From Paucisalibacillus globulus (GTDB lineage Bacteria > Bacillota > Bacilli > Bacillales > Amphibacillaceae): a stretch of DNA of 64,000 bases. This document shows, piece by piece, positions 48,126-57,379 of the stretch. Position 1 is the first letter of the stretch. Every line of letters starts with the position of its first letter. The notes beneath the pieces are model-generated. The model was given only the letters and a program-made list of their open reading frames with translations, was not told where the DNA came from and ran no database searches. The translations under genes were made by a program, and so were the position numbers. The DNA lies in the NCBI RefSeq assembly GCF_900184735.1, contig NZ_LT855393.1, forward strand, positions 124,001 through 188,000. The letters are read 5' to 3'.

Positions 48126-48872
48126 ATGAAAACAAACTTAGAAGAATATGATAATCCTGATCTTTATGACTTTGAAAATGATGGATATAAGGATGACGTT
48201 TCTTTTCTATTAAAGTGGGCAGAGCAAGTAAATGGAACGATTATCGATCTCGCCTGTGGAACTGGAAGGGCGACCATACCGTTTGCTGAGAAAGGTCACC
48301 CGATGATTGGCGTCGATATTCACGCAGGGATGTTAGAGCAAGCAAAGAATAAATCTAGTAATCTTCCCGTTAAGTGGGTGCAACAAGATTGTACTTCGTT
48401 GGAACTTGGAGTTACAAGTAAACTAATTTATATGGTGGGCAACTCCTTTCAACATTTCCATACCAATCTCGAACAGGATCAACTGTTACGTGCAGTACAT
48501 GATCATTTAGAAGTAAATGGTGTTTTTATTTTCAATACTAGATTTCCGAGTGGAGAAGAACTTCTGCAACCTGCTGAAGAGGAGTATTGGAGGAGTTACA
48601 CCGATCCTTCATCTGGGGAAAAAGTAGATGTTTATACCATTAGTGAGTATGATGCCCTAAAGCAAATTCAACACTATACCACTATTCGAAAAGCTCAGGG
48701 TGGATCGGAAAATAGAACTGGAATTAGTTTACGATATGTTTATCCGCAAGAAATGCAGCGACTAGCCGAGGCTAATGGATTTAGCATTTTACATATGTTC
48801 CGTGATTGGCAGGAGTCGCCACTTTCAAATGACAGTTTGGAGATGATTTATGTTTTACAAAAGAAGGACTAG
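48126..48872 (+). CDS. Class I SAM-dependent methyltransferase
   Basis: A 248-residue methyltransferase: motif I IIDLACGTGRATIPFAEKG, motif post I GVDIHAGMLEQAK, VKWVQQDCTSLELG, motif IV LIYMVGNSFQHF and LEVNGVFIFNTRF. It transfers a methyl group from SAM to an unknown acceptor. GGGGGACT at the end of the APH-like gene serves as ribosome site. Both genes read as one operon. Confidence 0.95.
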   Translation: MKTNLEEYDNPDLYDFENDGYKDDVSFLLKWAEQVNGTIIDLACGTGRATIPFAEKGHPMIGVDIHAGMLEQAKNKSSNLPVKWVQQDCTSLELGVTSKLIYMVGNSFQHFHTNLEQDQLLRAVHDHLEVNGVFIFNTRFPSGEELLQPAEEEYWRSYTDPSSGEKVDVYTISEYDALKQIQHYTTIRKAQGGSENRTGISLRYVYPQEMQRLAEANGFSILHMFRDWQESPLSNDSLEMIYVLQKKD

Positions 48873-48947
48873 GATTTTACATTTCCCGGGAAATATCGAC
48901 ATGGATTCGTTGGTTCCTGTCGATTCAATAGGTGAGGAGAGTGAATT

Positions 48948-49406
48948 ATGTATCATTTTTTTCAATATAACTGGCAAGTTCGAGATGAATGGTTAGACTG
49001 GTGTGAACAACTACCACCTGAAGAGCTTTTGAAAGTCCGTACAGGAGGGGTAGGAAATATCCTTCATACACTAGTACATATTATTGATGTAGAGTATAGT
49101 TGGATTTGTGCCATTCAGGGGAGAGAAGATATCGTGGTTGATTTTAATACATTTACTGACGTAGAGACAGTCCGGGAGTTATCGAATCAATATCGTAAGG
49201 AGATTAGTTATTTTCTTCTGAATGATAGAGTTAGCTCTGATAAATTAGTTAATGCGTCATGGATTGAGGGTAACTTCATGAAAGAAGAGATACTCCATCA
49301 TATCATTGCTCATGAAATTCATCACATTGGTCAGCTTTCTGTCTGGGCTAGGGAATTGGATCGTAAACCCGTCTCTGCGAATGTAATCTTTAGAGGTTTG
49401 TTTTAG
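48948..49406 (+). CDS. DinB family (DUF664-like) protein
   Basis: A 152-residue DinB-superfamily protein: YNWQVRDEWLDWCEQLP, ILHTLVHIIDVEYSWICAIQ (first His) and IIAHEIHHIGQLSVWARE (His-x3-His metal pair). The metal triad is complete. GGTGAGGAG precedes the ATG. It follows the methyltransferase after 75 bases and precedes the peptidase-like gene by 11 bases. Confidence 0.93.
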   Translation: MYHFFQYNWQVRDEWLDWCEQLPPEELLKVRTGGVGNILHTLVHIIDVEYSWICAIQGREDIVVDFNTFTDVETVRELSNQYRKEISYFLLNDRVSSDKLVNASWIEGNFMKEEILHHIIAHEIHHIGQLSVWARELDRKPVSANVIFRGLF

Positions 49407-49417
49407 GGGGATTAAAC

Positions 49418-50251
49418 ATGTACATAAAGACAAGTGATGGTGTTTCCTTGTTCCTAGAAAAAGAGGGGACGGGTTTACCATGTATTTTCCTTCACGGTGG
49501 GCCAGGGTACTGGAGCAAATCGTTTCAAGAAACTACTGGTGATCTACTCGCAGAGAATCTAGAAATGATTTACTTGGATCAAAGAGGCTGTGGACGTTCT
49601 GAGATTTCTTCTCATGGTGATTATTCACTAGAACGTTTGTTGCAAGATTTAGAAGAGGTACGAAAACATTTTGGTTTTGAACAATGGAATGTCATGGGAC
49701 ATTCTTTCGGTGGAATTCTTGCCGTCCAATATGCGGAGCGCTTTCCTGAACGAGTTAAGGGGTTAATTTTATCCAATGTGACATTAGAAATGAAAGAGTC
49801 ATTTGGGTATCAAATTAAGAAAGGCAGAGCGTTATTAGGATTAGATTCTTTTGAGATTTCCCGTGATGACATTCCTAATATCTTGAATGCATTTTATGAA
49901 ACAGTGCAGTTACTTATGGAAAAGGACTTATTTCACAAGCTGCAGTTTCAGTCTCTATCCCATAAGGAAAAAATGGATAGGATAGATGCAGATATTCAGG
50001 TGAAACCTGATTTTCAACAATATGTATTTTCATCTGAAGCATATTTTCAAGACTTTAGAAAACTTACTGTTGGTGTTAGGGTGCCGGTATTAGTATTGTC
50101 TGGGAAATACGATTATGCGATAGGGCCAAAACATCACGAAAGCTTCCACTTTTCCAATGCTGTTTATAAGGTATTGGACAGTGGACATCATCCATACTTG
50201 GAAAATCCTATCCTATTTAATAATATAATAGTTGAATTTTTGGCGTCATAA
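49418..50251 (+). CDS. Alpha/beta hydrolase, proline-iminopeptidase-like (S33)
   Basis: A 277-residue hydrolase: IFLHGGPGYWSKSF (oxyanion HGGPG), LDQRGCGRSE (typical of S33), VMGHSFGGILAVQYAERFP (nucleophile Ser), LVLSGKYDYAIG (Asp) and DSGHHPYLENP (His). The triad is intact. It is probably an aminopeptidase or lactone/ester hydrolase. TAGGGGG precedes the ATG. A bidirectional terminator follows. Confidence 0.95.
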   Translation: MYIKTSDGVSLFLEKEGTGLPCIFLHGGPGYWSKSFQETTGDLLAENLEMIYLDQRGCGRSEISSHGDYSLERLLQDLEEVRKHFGFEQWNVMGHSFGGILAVQYAERFPERVKGLILSNVTLEMKESFGYQIKKGRALLGLDSFEISRDDIPNILNAFYETVQLLMEKDLFHKLQFQSLSHKEKMDRIDADIQVKPDFQQYVFSSEAYFQDFRKLTVGVRVPVLVLSGKYDYAIGPKHHESFHFSNAVYKVLDSGHHPYLENPILFNNIIVEFLAS

Positions 50252-50253
50252 AC

Positions 50254-50298
50254 AAAAAAGAAGATTTGCTCGTCTTAAGAGTCAAATCTTCTTTTTAT
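50254..50298. terminator. Bidirectional hairpin terminator
   Basis: AAGAAGATTTG and CAAATCTTCTT pair perfectly, flanked by A6 on the left and T5 on the right, between the convergent hydrolase and ABC transporter genes. Confidence 0.94.
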
Positions 50299-50301
50299 AG
50301 G

Positions 50302-52017
50302 CTATTGCATCTGGACTTTATGGAGATTGGCGAAGATACCATTTCTTCTTAGTAGTTCTTCATGGCTTCCTTCTTCTTCAATTCCCTTTTTCGTCACCAC
50401 CATAATTCGATCCGCATTACGAATGGTCGCAAGTCGGTGAGCAATGATGATTGTTGTCCGGTCTTTCGCTAACTCATTTAAAGCTTGTTGAATAATCATT
50501 TCTGTTTCTGTATCAAGCGCTGAAGTTGCTTCATCTAGAATTAAGATTGGTGGATTCTTTAAGAACATCCTTGCGATTGCAATTCGTTGCTTTTGACCAC
50601 CGGAAAGCTTAAGTCCTCTTTCCCCAACTTGCGTTTCATAGCCATCTGGTAATTCATTAATAAATTCTTCCATATGTGCTCTTCTTGCCGCTTCACGAAT
50701 TTCCTCTTCTGTAGCATCTAATTTTCCATAAGCGATGTTTTCACGAAGGGTTCCAGTGAATAGGAAAACATCCTGTTGAACAATACCAATATGCTCGCGT
50801 AAGGATCGCTTCGTCATATCCCGAATATCAATACCATCAATTGTAATTTGCCCACTGTCTACATCATAGAAACGTGGAATCAAGGAAGATATCGTAGTTT
50901 TTCCAGCCCCCGATGGTCCAACAAAAGCAACTGTTTCTCCAGCATTAATATTAAAGCTCATGGCTTTGACGACTGGACCTTGTGTTTTCTCGTAACCAAA
51001 CGTTACTTTATGGAAGGAAACAAATCCTTGTAAGTCTTTTACAGTTTGAGCATTTTTTCTGTCTTGTACATCTGGCACGGTATCCAGAATTTCAGTAAAT
51101 CGCTTAAACCCAGCCATTCCTTTTGGATACATTTCAAGTAGTGCACTAATTTTGTTAATTGGATTAAAAAGAACATTTGTAAATAGAATAAAACTCACAA
51201 GTTCTCCATAAGTCATTCGATCATTAAAGGTCAACCAAGCACCATAGACTAAAACGATCAGGACGATTAGACGCATCATCATATAAATATTGGAATGAAC
51301 AAACGCCATCACCTTATAAGCACTAATTTTTGCTTTTCTAAAGTTATAGTTATCCCTTGTGAAACGTTTCATTTCGTAATCTTCATTCGTAAAGGACTGG
51401 ACCACTCGGACACCCGATACGGCATCTTCCACTCGTCCATTCACTTCTGCGATTTCTTCATACATGGATTTCCATGCTTTATTCATTTTGATATTACTAT
51501 ACGTAATAAGGAAAATGAGGATCGGCACGATAATTAGAATTATCACTGATAGATGGAAATTGATATTGAACATTAATGCAAATGCACCCACAAATGTCAT
51601 GAAAGCAATAAACATATCCTCTGGTCCATGATGGGCGAATTCCCCAATATCAAATAAGTCATTAGTGATTCGACTCATAATATGGCCAGTTTTGGTATTA
51701 TCAAAAAATCGAAAAGACTGTCTTTGTGTATGCTGAAACAGGTCCTGACGCATGTCTGTCTCAATATTTACCCCTAATTTATGACCCCAGTATGTCACGA
51801 CATATTGCATAAAGGTACTTAGTAAATACACAGCTAAAAGTAAAACACTGGCAAGTACAATCAAGCTCCAGTTCTGATCTGGCAGTAATTCGTCGATAAA
51901 CTCCTGTACCGCAATCGGAAAAGCTAATTCTAGGAATGCTACAAAAACAGCACAGGTAAAATCAATGATAAAAAGCCTTTTATGAGGCTTATAGTATGAG
52001 AAAAAACGTCTTAACAT
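50302..52017 (-). CDS. ABC transporter, fused permease/ATP-binding exporter (MsbA/BmrA type)
   Basis: A 571-residue half-transporter: six membrane helices in the first ~310 residues, then a nucleotide-binding domain with Walker A VGPSGAGKTTISS, Q-loop, signature LKLSGGQKQRIAIAR, Walker B ILILDEATSALD and the switch His IIIAHRLATI. It probably works as a homodimer exporting a drug or lipid. AAGGAAG favours the ATG at 52017 over the GTG at 52026 that overlaps the ribosome site. It resembles B. subtilis YfiB/YgaD-type exporters. Confidence 0.95.
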   Translation of the reverse strand: MLRRFFSYYKPHKRLFIIDFTCAVFVAFLELAFPIAVQEFIDELLPDQNWSLIVLASVLLLAVYLLSTFMQYVVTYWGHKLGVNIETDMRQDLFQHTQRQSFRFFDNTKTGHIMSRITNDLFDIGEFAHHGPEDMFIAFMTFVGAFALMFNINFHLSVIILIIVPILIFLITYSNIKMNKAWKSMYEEIAEVNGRVEDAVSGVRVVQSFTNEDYEMKRFTRDNYNFRKAKISAYKVMAFVHSNIYMMMRLIVLIVLVYGAWLTFNDRMTYGELVSFILFTNVLFNPINKISALLEMYPKGMAGFKRFTEILDTVPDVQDRKNAQTVKDLQGFVSFHKVTFGYEKTQGPVVKAMSFNINAGETVAFVGPSGAGKTTISSLIPRFYDVDSGQITIDGIDIRDMTKRSLREHIGIVQQDVFLFTGTLRENIAYGKLDATEEEIREAARRAHMEEFINELPDGYETQVGERGLKLSGGQKQRIAIARMFLKNPPILILDEATSALDTETEMIIQQALNELAKDRTTIIIAHRLATIRNADRIMVVTKKGIEEEGSHEELLRRNGIFANLHKVQMQ

Positions 52018-52240
52018 GTATTGCACTTCCTTCTGTCTTCAATAACGCCTTATCATAAGCGTTTCTCAAAATGATCTCTTTTTATACTATACATTTTTGT
52101 TTTGAAGAAAGGAAATATTACGTTTATTTTTCAAGGTTTGGACAAATATTTCTTGAAAGCTTGTCAAGATTGTCCTCAATCCTGCATACATATTAGGGAA
52201 CAGAACTAGATGGCAGGAGGAGATTATCATTAGGCTGAAC

Positions 52241-52615
52241 ATGAATATGGCAACTTGGCTTTGCTATGCTGTTGGATATGTGTTTATTGCATCGGGTATA
52301 GTGAAGTTACTATTAACCGATTCAATGGGTTTCCGTTCACACTTTCATGAACTTGGGGTGCCATTTGCAGAGTCCACGCTTTTTCTGGTAGCAATTGTGG
52401 AAGTTGGATGTGGTGCTCTAATAGCTGCGGGAATGTATGTTAAAAAAGCCACCATCCCATTACTCGTCATTATGGCAGGTGCCCTATACTTTTCCAAACT
52501 ACCAATCCTCATTACACAAGGATTCTTTGTCTTTGCTTTCCAAGCACGTCTTGATATTGTTGTTATCATTCTTTTACTTTTATTATTTAAACATGTACCT
52601 GGAAAGAAGTTTTAG
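52241..52615 (+). CDS. DoxX family membrane protein
   Basis: A 124-residue four-helix DoxX protein: VGYVFIASGIVKLLLTDSMG, HELGVPFAESTLFLVAIVEV, GCGALIAAGMYVKKATIPLL and RLDIVVIILLLLLFKHVPG. Family members join quinone- or thiol-linked redox complexes. The strong site GGAGGAG (52216-52222) lies 18 bases from this ATG but six bases from an in-frame ATT at 52229, so a rare ATT start (adding MRLN) is possible. Confidence 0.88.
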   Translation: MNMATWLCYAVGYVFIASGIVKLLLTDSMGFRSHFHELGVPFAESTLFLVAIVEVGCGALIAAGMYVKKATIPLLVIMAGALYFSKLPILITQGFFVFAFQARLDIVVIILLLLLFKHVPGKKF

Positions 52616-52659
52616 ATGATTTTCAGATATTAACAGATTATCAACTAGTTTTTATCTAG

Positions 52660-52774
52660 TTATCCACATTTTTATCCACATATGCACAAATGTTCGTAGC
52701 TATTTTGTGTTTTCGATTTATTTCGACACAAAATATAGATGGCGACTAAATTTATATACACAAATTGTGAATAA
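52660..52774. promoter_or_regulatory. DnaA-box cluster
   Basis: Two perfect DnaA boxes TTATCCACA lie in tandem at 52660-52668 and 52672-52680, a near match ATATGCACA follows at 52680-52688, and an inverted TTATTCACA (read as TGTGAATAA) lies at 52766-52774. The stretch is AT-rich, non-coding and between convergent genes doxX and htrC. In B. subtilis several such clusters near oriC, one of them near the htrC homologue, titrate DnaA and tune initiation. Confidence 0.8.
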
Positions 52775-52837
52775 CTTTTCGCAAATGGGGATAATTTGTG
52801 GGTCTTTATACATTCCTACTAATTTCTTATCAGTGAA

Positions 52838-52892
52838 TAAAAAAACTGCACGCTATCGGAGGTTAGACATCAACCTCCCTTTCGTACAGTTT
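52838..52892 (-). terminator. Minus-strand terminator of htrC
   Basis: AACTGCACG and CGTACAGTT pair with one mismatch around a second stem (GGAGGTT/AACCTCC). On the minus strand it is followed by T7. It ends the htrC transcript. Confidence 0.85.
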
Positions 52893-52898
52893 TTCCTT

Positions 52899-54089
52899 TT
52901 ATCGTTGAACGCCCAACACTATAGTTGTCGTTCTTCTTTCACCATCTCGATAGTACGTAATTTCTACTTCATCCCCAATATCTTTTTCCTGATACAAGAT
53001 TTTTCTCAAATCAATCATATTCATAATTTGCTTATCATCTAAATGGGTAATGACATCCAATCGGTCAAGTCCTGCCTTATCTGCAGGAGATAACGGCTCT
53101 ACACTCCAGACGTATACGCCACCCTCAATATCCTTAGGTAAATTCAAGGTTTCATCCCACTCCAGACGTGGAACTTCTTCTAATGAGTAAATTTCCACCC
53201 CTATATATGGACGCTTGACCTCCCCAGTTTTTTCTAACTCATCTATAATGGGCCAAGCGGAATCAACTGGAATGGAGAAACCAATCCCTTCAACCGCTTC
53301 CTGATTAATTTTCATCGAATTAATACCAATCAGTTGTGCATCCATATTGATCAATGCACCACCACTATTCCCTGGGTTAATCGCAGCATCGGTCTGGATA
53401 ACCTCAGCCTGCCAATCCGCCCTTCCATCCAAATTGAAATCCTGCGGTATTGTTCGCTGCGTCCCACTAATAATCCCTTGTGTTACCGAGCCAGAAAACA
53501 TATGGCCCAGCGGATTGCCAATAGCAATGACCGGCTCCCCAACCTTGAGATTTTCAGAACTCCCCAACTCAATCGTACGGTCGATAGCACCACCATCCAC
53601 TCTTAGAACCGCTAGATCAGAAAATAAATCAGTACCAAGGAGCCGTGCTTCAAGCACCGTATCATCACTTAGCAATACTTCAATTTCATCTGCTCCTTCA
53701 ATAACATGATGATTCGTAACAATATATGCATAACGATTATCCTTTTTATAAATAACGCCAGATCCAGTCCCTGCTTCACTTTCCTGCTGCTGCTCTAAAA
53801 AATCGGCACGATGCACAATATTCGTAATCCCAACTACAGTCGGCGTAACAACCTCCACTACTTCTGTTATTCGAGTCGATACATCCAGCGACACTACCTC
53901 TTGTGTATTGATATCATTAGAATTATTCCTGGCCGATCTCGTTTTCGCCTGTTCACTCATTTCTAAAAATCTCGGAACAGCAATCGATACAAGTAAAGCA
54001 CCAATCACAATCCCCAACACTAATGGAACCCAACTATTCCCTTTCTTTCGATGAGGATTCGGTGGGTAATTTTGATTATAATAGCCCAT
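52899..54089 (-). CDS. htrC: HtrA-like trypsin-type serine protease with PDZ domain
   Basis: A 396-residue membrane-anchored protease: a Pro/Tyr-rich cytoplasmic N-terminus, one helix (WVPLVLGIVIGALLVSIAV, ~20-38), a trypsin-like domain with H128 (VTNHHVIEG), D158 (FSDLAVLRV) and S242 (NPGNSGGALI), and a C-terminal PDZ domain (~290-390, AGLDRLDVITHLDD). It degrades or chaperones misfolded extracytoplasmic proteins. Its place after the walJ region matches B. subtilis yyxA/htrC (YycK). AAAGGAG precedes the ATG. It is separate from the wal operon, being cut off by the NERD gene and minisatellite. Confidence 0.93.
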   Translation of the reverse strand: MGYYNQNYPPNPHRKKGNSWVPLVLGIVIGALLVSIAVPRFLEMSEQAKTRSARNNSNDINTQEVVSLDVSTRITEVVEVVTPTVVGITNIVHRADFLEQQQESEAGTGSGVIYKKDNRYAYIVTNHHVIEGADEIEVLLSDDTVLEARLLGTDLFSDLAVLRVDGGAIDRTIELGSSENLKVGEPVIAIGNPLGHMFSGSVTQGIISGTQRTIPQDFNLDGRADWQAEVIQTDAAINPGNSGGALINMDAQLIGINSMKINQEAVEGIGFSIPVDSAWPIIDELEKTGEVKRPYIGVEIYSLEEVPRLEWDETLNLPKDIEGGVYVWSVEPLSPADKAGLDRLDVITHLDDKQIMNMIDLRKILYQEKDIGDEVEITYYRDGERRTTTIVLGVQR

Positions 54090-54224
54090 ATGTAAATCTC
54101 CTTTTTATTATGTAGGATTATTATGTTCCTTTTCAATTGGATTAAACATTTTTGCAATGGCTATCAATATATAATAGAGTGATAGTATAATTATAAAAAT
54201 TTAGGAAAGGAAGGAAGTTTGTTA

Positions 54225-55127
54225 ATGGAATACAAGAAAAGAGAGAAACCAACAGAGTTAGAAGTGTTAGAAGTCTTGGATGCTCGAATGCAGTTATCCG
54301 AAAAGGACAAGCAACATCTTTATAAATTGAAAAAGGGGTATGAAGGTGAACTGGCATTTGATGAATTAACTAGGAACTTACGTTGTGATTGTTTAGCGTT
54401 AAATGACTTATTACTCCAAGTCGGCAGCACCACCTTCCAAATCGACACCCTCCTCATCGCCGATATGCTATACCTTTTCGAAGTTAAAAATCACGAAGGA
54501 GACTTCTATTTTGAAAACGACCGAATATTAACTAAGACAAATTACGAAATCACAAACCCCATGAACCAGATAAGCCGCTCCGAATCCCTACTAAGACAAC
54601 TACTCCAAACCCTCAGTGTTACCACACAAATTAACTCCTCAGTCGTATTCATCAATCCAGCCTTCACCCTTTACCAGGCCCCACTCGATAAACCATTCAT
54701 CCTCCCAACTCAAGTCAACCGCCACATGAAACAACTCAATTCACTCAACTCCCGCATCACGAAAAAACATAAAGCATTTGCTGATAAGTTGGTTTCTATG
54801 CATTTGACCGAGTCACCTTTTAAGAGATTGCCGGATTATAGTTATGGGGAGTTGCGGAAGGGTGTGGTTTGTCGGGGTTGTGGGTCGTGGAATATGATTA
54901 ATAAATGGACCAATTGTATCTGTATGCATTGTAATAAAGTAGTTGATTTTGAAGAAACCGTATTACGTAGCATACAAGAATTCAAGCTGCTTTTCCCTAA
55001 TAGAAAATTAACGACAAAAGAAATTTACGATTGGTGTGGAGGTATAGCTTCCCTGAGAACATTTTCAAGAGTACTTGAGAAGAATTTTAATAAGCTCGGA
55101 AATAGAAGGTGGACATATTTTGAGTAA
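54225..55127 (+). CDS. NERD domain protein with zinc ribbon and C-terminal helical domain
   Basis: A 300-residue protein. The NERD (nuclease-related) domain spans ~35-160: GYEGELAFDELTRNL, FQIDTLLIADMLYLFEVKNH with the D-x(n)-ExK nuclease-type triad. A four-Cys zinc ribbon follows (CRGCGSW, CMHCNK; ~215-240) and a final helical segment (LTTKEIYDWCGGIASLRTFS). It may cut DNA or RNA, but activity is inferred. Bases ~54420-54780 are far richer in C than the rest of the gene, as if a segment had been exchanged. AAGGAAG selects the ATG at 54225. Confidence 0.88.
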   Translation: MEYKKREKPTELEVLEVLDARMQLSEKDKQHLYKLKKGYEGELAFDELTRNLRCDCLALNDLLLQVGSTTFQIDTLLIADMLYLFEVKNHEGDFYFENDRILTKTNYEITNPMNQISRSESLLRQLLQTLSVTTQINSSVVFINPAFTLYQAPLDKPFILPTQVNRHMKQLNSLNSRITKKHKAFADKLVSMHLTESPFKRLPDYSYGELRKGVVCRGCGSWNMINKWTNCICMHCNKVVDFEETVLRSIQEFKLLFPNRKLTTKEIYDWCGGIASLRTFSRVLEKNFNKLGNRRWTYFE

Positions 55128-55181
55128 GTGGCAGGGGTAAGATATGCTATAAGATATCACTATTAAGCATTATATTAGAAT

Positions 55182-55534
55182 CTATTAGACAGAGTTGTGG
55201 GGTTTTCCATTCACTCTGTCTTTTAGATCTAATCTATTAGACAGAGTTTCGCTCTTTTCATTAACTTTGTCCTTTAGAACCGTTCTATTAGACAAACTTG
55301 CACTCTTTTCATTAACTTTGTCCTTTAGAACCATTCTATTAGACAAACCTGCACCCTTTTCATTAACTTTGGCTTTTAGAACCATTCTATTAGACAAACT
55401 TACACTCTTTTCATTAACTTTGGCTTTTAGAACTGTTCTATTAGACAAACCTGCACCCTTTTCATTAACTTTGGCTTTTAGAACTGCTCCTATAAGACAG
55501 AATCTTGCCTTACGCACTAATTCTGTCTTATAGA
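55182..55534. repeat. 51-bp tandem repeat array (minisatellite)
   Basis: Six exact 51-base periods start at 55182, 55233, 55284, 55335, 55386 and 55437, with a diverged seventh from 55488. Each unit contains TCTATTAGACA, CTCTTTTCATTAACTTTG and TTTAGAAC. Because 51 is divisible by three, several frames stay open on both strands, giving low-complexity 17-residue-repeat pseudo-proteins. Within units GACAAA and TTTGTC, and AGAAC and GTTCT, are inverted, so hairpins are possible. I regard it as non-coding. Confidence 0.9.
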
Positions 55535-55609
55535 ACCTCGCATATAGGCAAACATGCACCTAATCCACCACAATTGTTTCCGAAAAGCCAGCCACCCCAA
55601 AACCCCAAC

Positions 55610-55634
55610 AAAAAAAGAGCGACCCCAGTCGCTC
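55610..55634 (-). terminator. Terminator of the wal operon
   Basis: GAGCGAC and GTCGCTC pair around a short loop, and on the minus strand seven T residues follow. It ends the walRKHIJ transcript. Confidence 0.93.
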
Positions 55635-55671
55635 CCCTAAATCCTCAATTCCAAAGTCCTGCACACTATCC

Positions 55672-56457
55672 CTACCCAACCTCATACATCCCGGTTGGCA
55701 TTAGTGGGTCGGTGTCATGTAGCTCCACTTCAATCCCGCGCTCTCGTAGGATGTTGTCTACGGACATGCGTGCTAGGTCTTTCATGTTATTATCTTTACT
55801 TAAGTGTGCGAGATATATTCGCTTGGTGTTGTTATCAATTACATCGGTTAGAGCCAAACCACAATCTTCGTTGGAGACGTGGCCGGAGTCTCCTAGGATG
55901 CGGCGTTTGACGCTCCAGGGGTATCTTCCCATGCGGAGCATGCCAACGTCGTGGTTGGATTCGAAGACATAGGCATCTGCGCCTTCGATTGTTTTCTTAA
56001 TTCGCTCGGATACATAGCCTAGGTCGGTTACTAAGGCAACTTTCTTTCCGCCATGTCGGAACACGTAAAACATTGGTTCTGCTGCATCATGGGAGACTCC
56101 AAAGGATTCTACGTCAATATCACCAAATGTCTTTACTTCTTCCATGTTAAAAACAAACTTCTGGTCTAGTGATAGTTTTCCAATGGATCCTTCCATGGCA
56201 TTCCATGTTTTTTGGTTTGCATAGATTGGTAGATTATATTTACGAGCAATGATACCAAGTCCCTTGATATGGTCGCTATGCTCGTGGGTTACTAGTATTC
56301 CGGATAAATCCGCTGGGGAAACCTGGACCTCATCAAATAGCTTGTCCATTTGTTTACCGCTTAGTCCAGCATCTACCAGTAGTTTCTCTTTATTCGATTC
56401 AATATAGAAAGCATTTCCCGTACTCCCGGATGCTAAGACACTAAAACGTAACGTCAT
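55672..56457 (-). CDS. walJ: WalJ (YycJ) MBL-fold exonuclease-like protein
   Basis: A 261-residue metallo-beta-lactamase-fold protein: [17 protein letters not shown] at the start, [12 protein letters not shown] metal motif, [25 protein letters not shown] and [10 protein letters not shown]. In Bacilli it closes the wal operon and is linked to cell division/DNA replication coordination and 5'-exonuclease activity. Its ATG overlaps the stop of walI by four bases. It ends at the operon terminator. Confidence 0.96.
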   Translation of the reverse strand: MTLRFSVLASGSTGNAFYIESNKEKLLVDAGLSGKQMDKLFDEVQVSPADLSGILVTHEHSDHIKGLGIIARKYNLPIYANQKTWNAMEGSIGKLSLDQKFVFNMEEVKTFGDIDVESFGVSHDAAEPMFYVFRHGGKKVALVTDLGYVSERIKKTIEGADAYVFESNHDVGMLRMGRYPWSVKRRILGDSGHVSNEDCGLALTDVIDNNTKRIYLAHLSKDNNMKDLARMSVDNILRERGIEVELHDTDPLMPTGMYEVG

Positions 56458-57377
56458 GCTGATTCACTCCGATTAATCTTTTGCTTGCTAGTTAGAATAT
56501 CTAGCATACCTCTTTTAAATTCCTCTTTGCCCTTGAGTAAACTTAGATTCTCTATACTTGATTCTATCACTTCTTCCACAAACTTTTCGTTTAGTGGAAC
56601 AACGTATTGCTGGATAGCATTAACAAATCTAGGACGACTATCTTTAATGGATATCTTCCAAGTTGGAGCTAGTACTTGCCCACCACTATCTAATGGATAT
56701 GTGGTATAATAGCCAACTTCCACTTCTGTGACTTCATTATTTGGATATAATAAGTTACTATTTATCAGCTTCATGATGGCATCATGTGGCTTAATTAAGC
56801 TTTTTTTATCGCTTCCTGCTTCTGGGGCACCAAGAAAGGATTGTGTATAAGCGACTATTTCATTTTTGTCATTTAGATAAACAAACAGGACACCATTTTG
56901 ATTATAGTAAATGGGTCTGTCATTCTTTGTTTGGAAAAATATTAAAATGTTTCGATCTTTATCCCAGTTTTCAAAAGCATACTCATTCCCTAAGTATACC
57001 TTAGAAGCTACTAGTTGTTCTATATCATTATCGGTAGCATTTTCTGGAATTGCTTCCGATTTTTTCACTAAGGAGAGGATGGAACTATTATTGATTACTT
57101 CAATTTCTTGGTCTTCTTTTGATTTGATGACCTTTAGTTCGTCCTCGTTAAATGTTTTTTGCTTCATGGTGATTAATTCTTCATCCGGTAACGGCTCTGG
57201 TAATTCATCGGGTACCGTAATATTTTCTGATTCAAGTGTCTGCTCCACTTGCTGCTGTTGGTCACCAGTATACCCATATTCCTCGTTTTCTTTCTGTTCT
57301 AGGACGATCGATAATAAGTATATATCAAGAAGTAAGAAGCAGAGGATAAATAATGTTTTTATTTGACCCCATTGCAT
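56454..57377 (-). CDS. walI: WalI (YycI), regulator of WalK
   Basis: A 307-residue protein with one N-terminal membrane helix ([20 protein letters not shown]) and an extracytoplasmic domain with the YycH/YycI fold; the acidic linker ([13 protein letters not shown]) after the helix is longer than in B. subtilis, where YycI has about 280 residues. It forms a complex with WalH and WalK through the membrane helices and restrains WalK. The gene starts two bases after walH and overlaps walJ. Confidence 0.94.
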   Translation of the reverse strand: MQWGQIKTLFILCFLLLDIYLLSIVLEQKENEEYGYTGDQQQQVEQTLESENITVPDELPEPLPDEELITMKQKTFNEDELKVIKSKEDQEIEVINNSSILSLVKKSEAIPENATDNDIEQLVASKVYLGNEYAFENWDKDRNILIFFQTKNDRPIYYNQNGVLFVYLNDKNEIVAYTQSFLGAPEAGSDKKSLIKPHDAIMKLINSNLLYPNNEVTEVEVGYYTTYPLDSGGQVLAPTWKISIKDSRPRFVNAIQQYVVPLNEKFVEEVIESSIENLSLLKGKEEFKRGMLDILTSKQKINRSESA

Positions 57378-57379
57378 CC

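Noticed and set aside
55185-55559. Two long open frames on opposite strands in the minisatellite
   Set aside because: The openness is a consequence of the 51-base period; low-complexity 17-residue repeats without ribosome site or start context.
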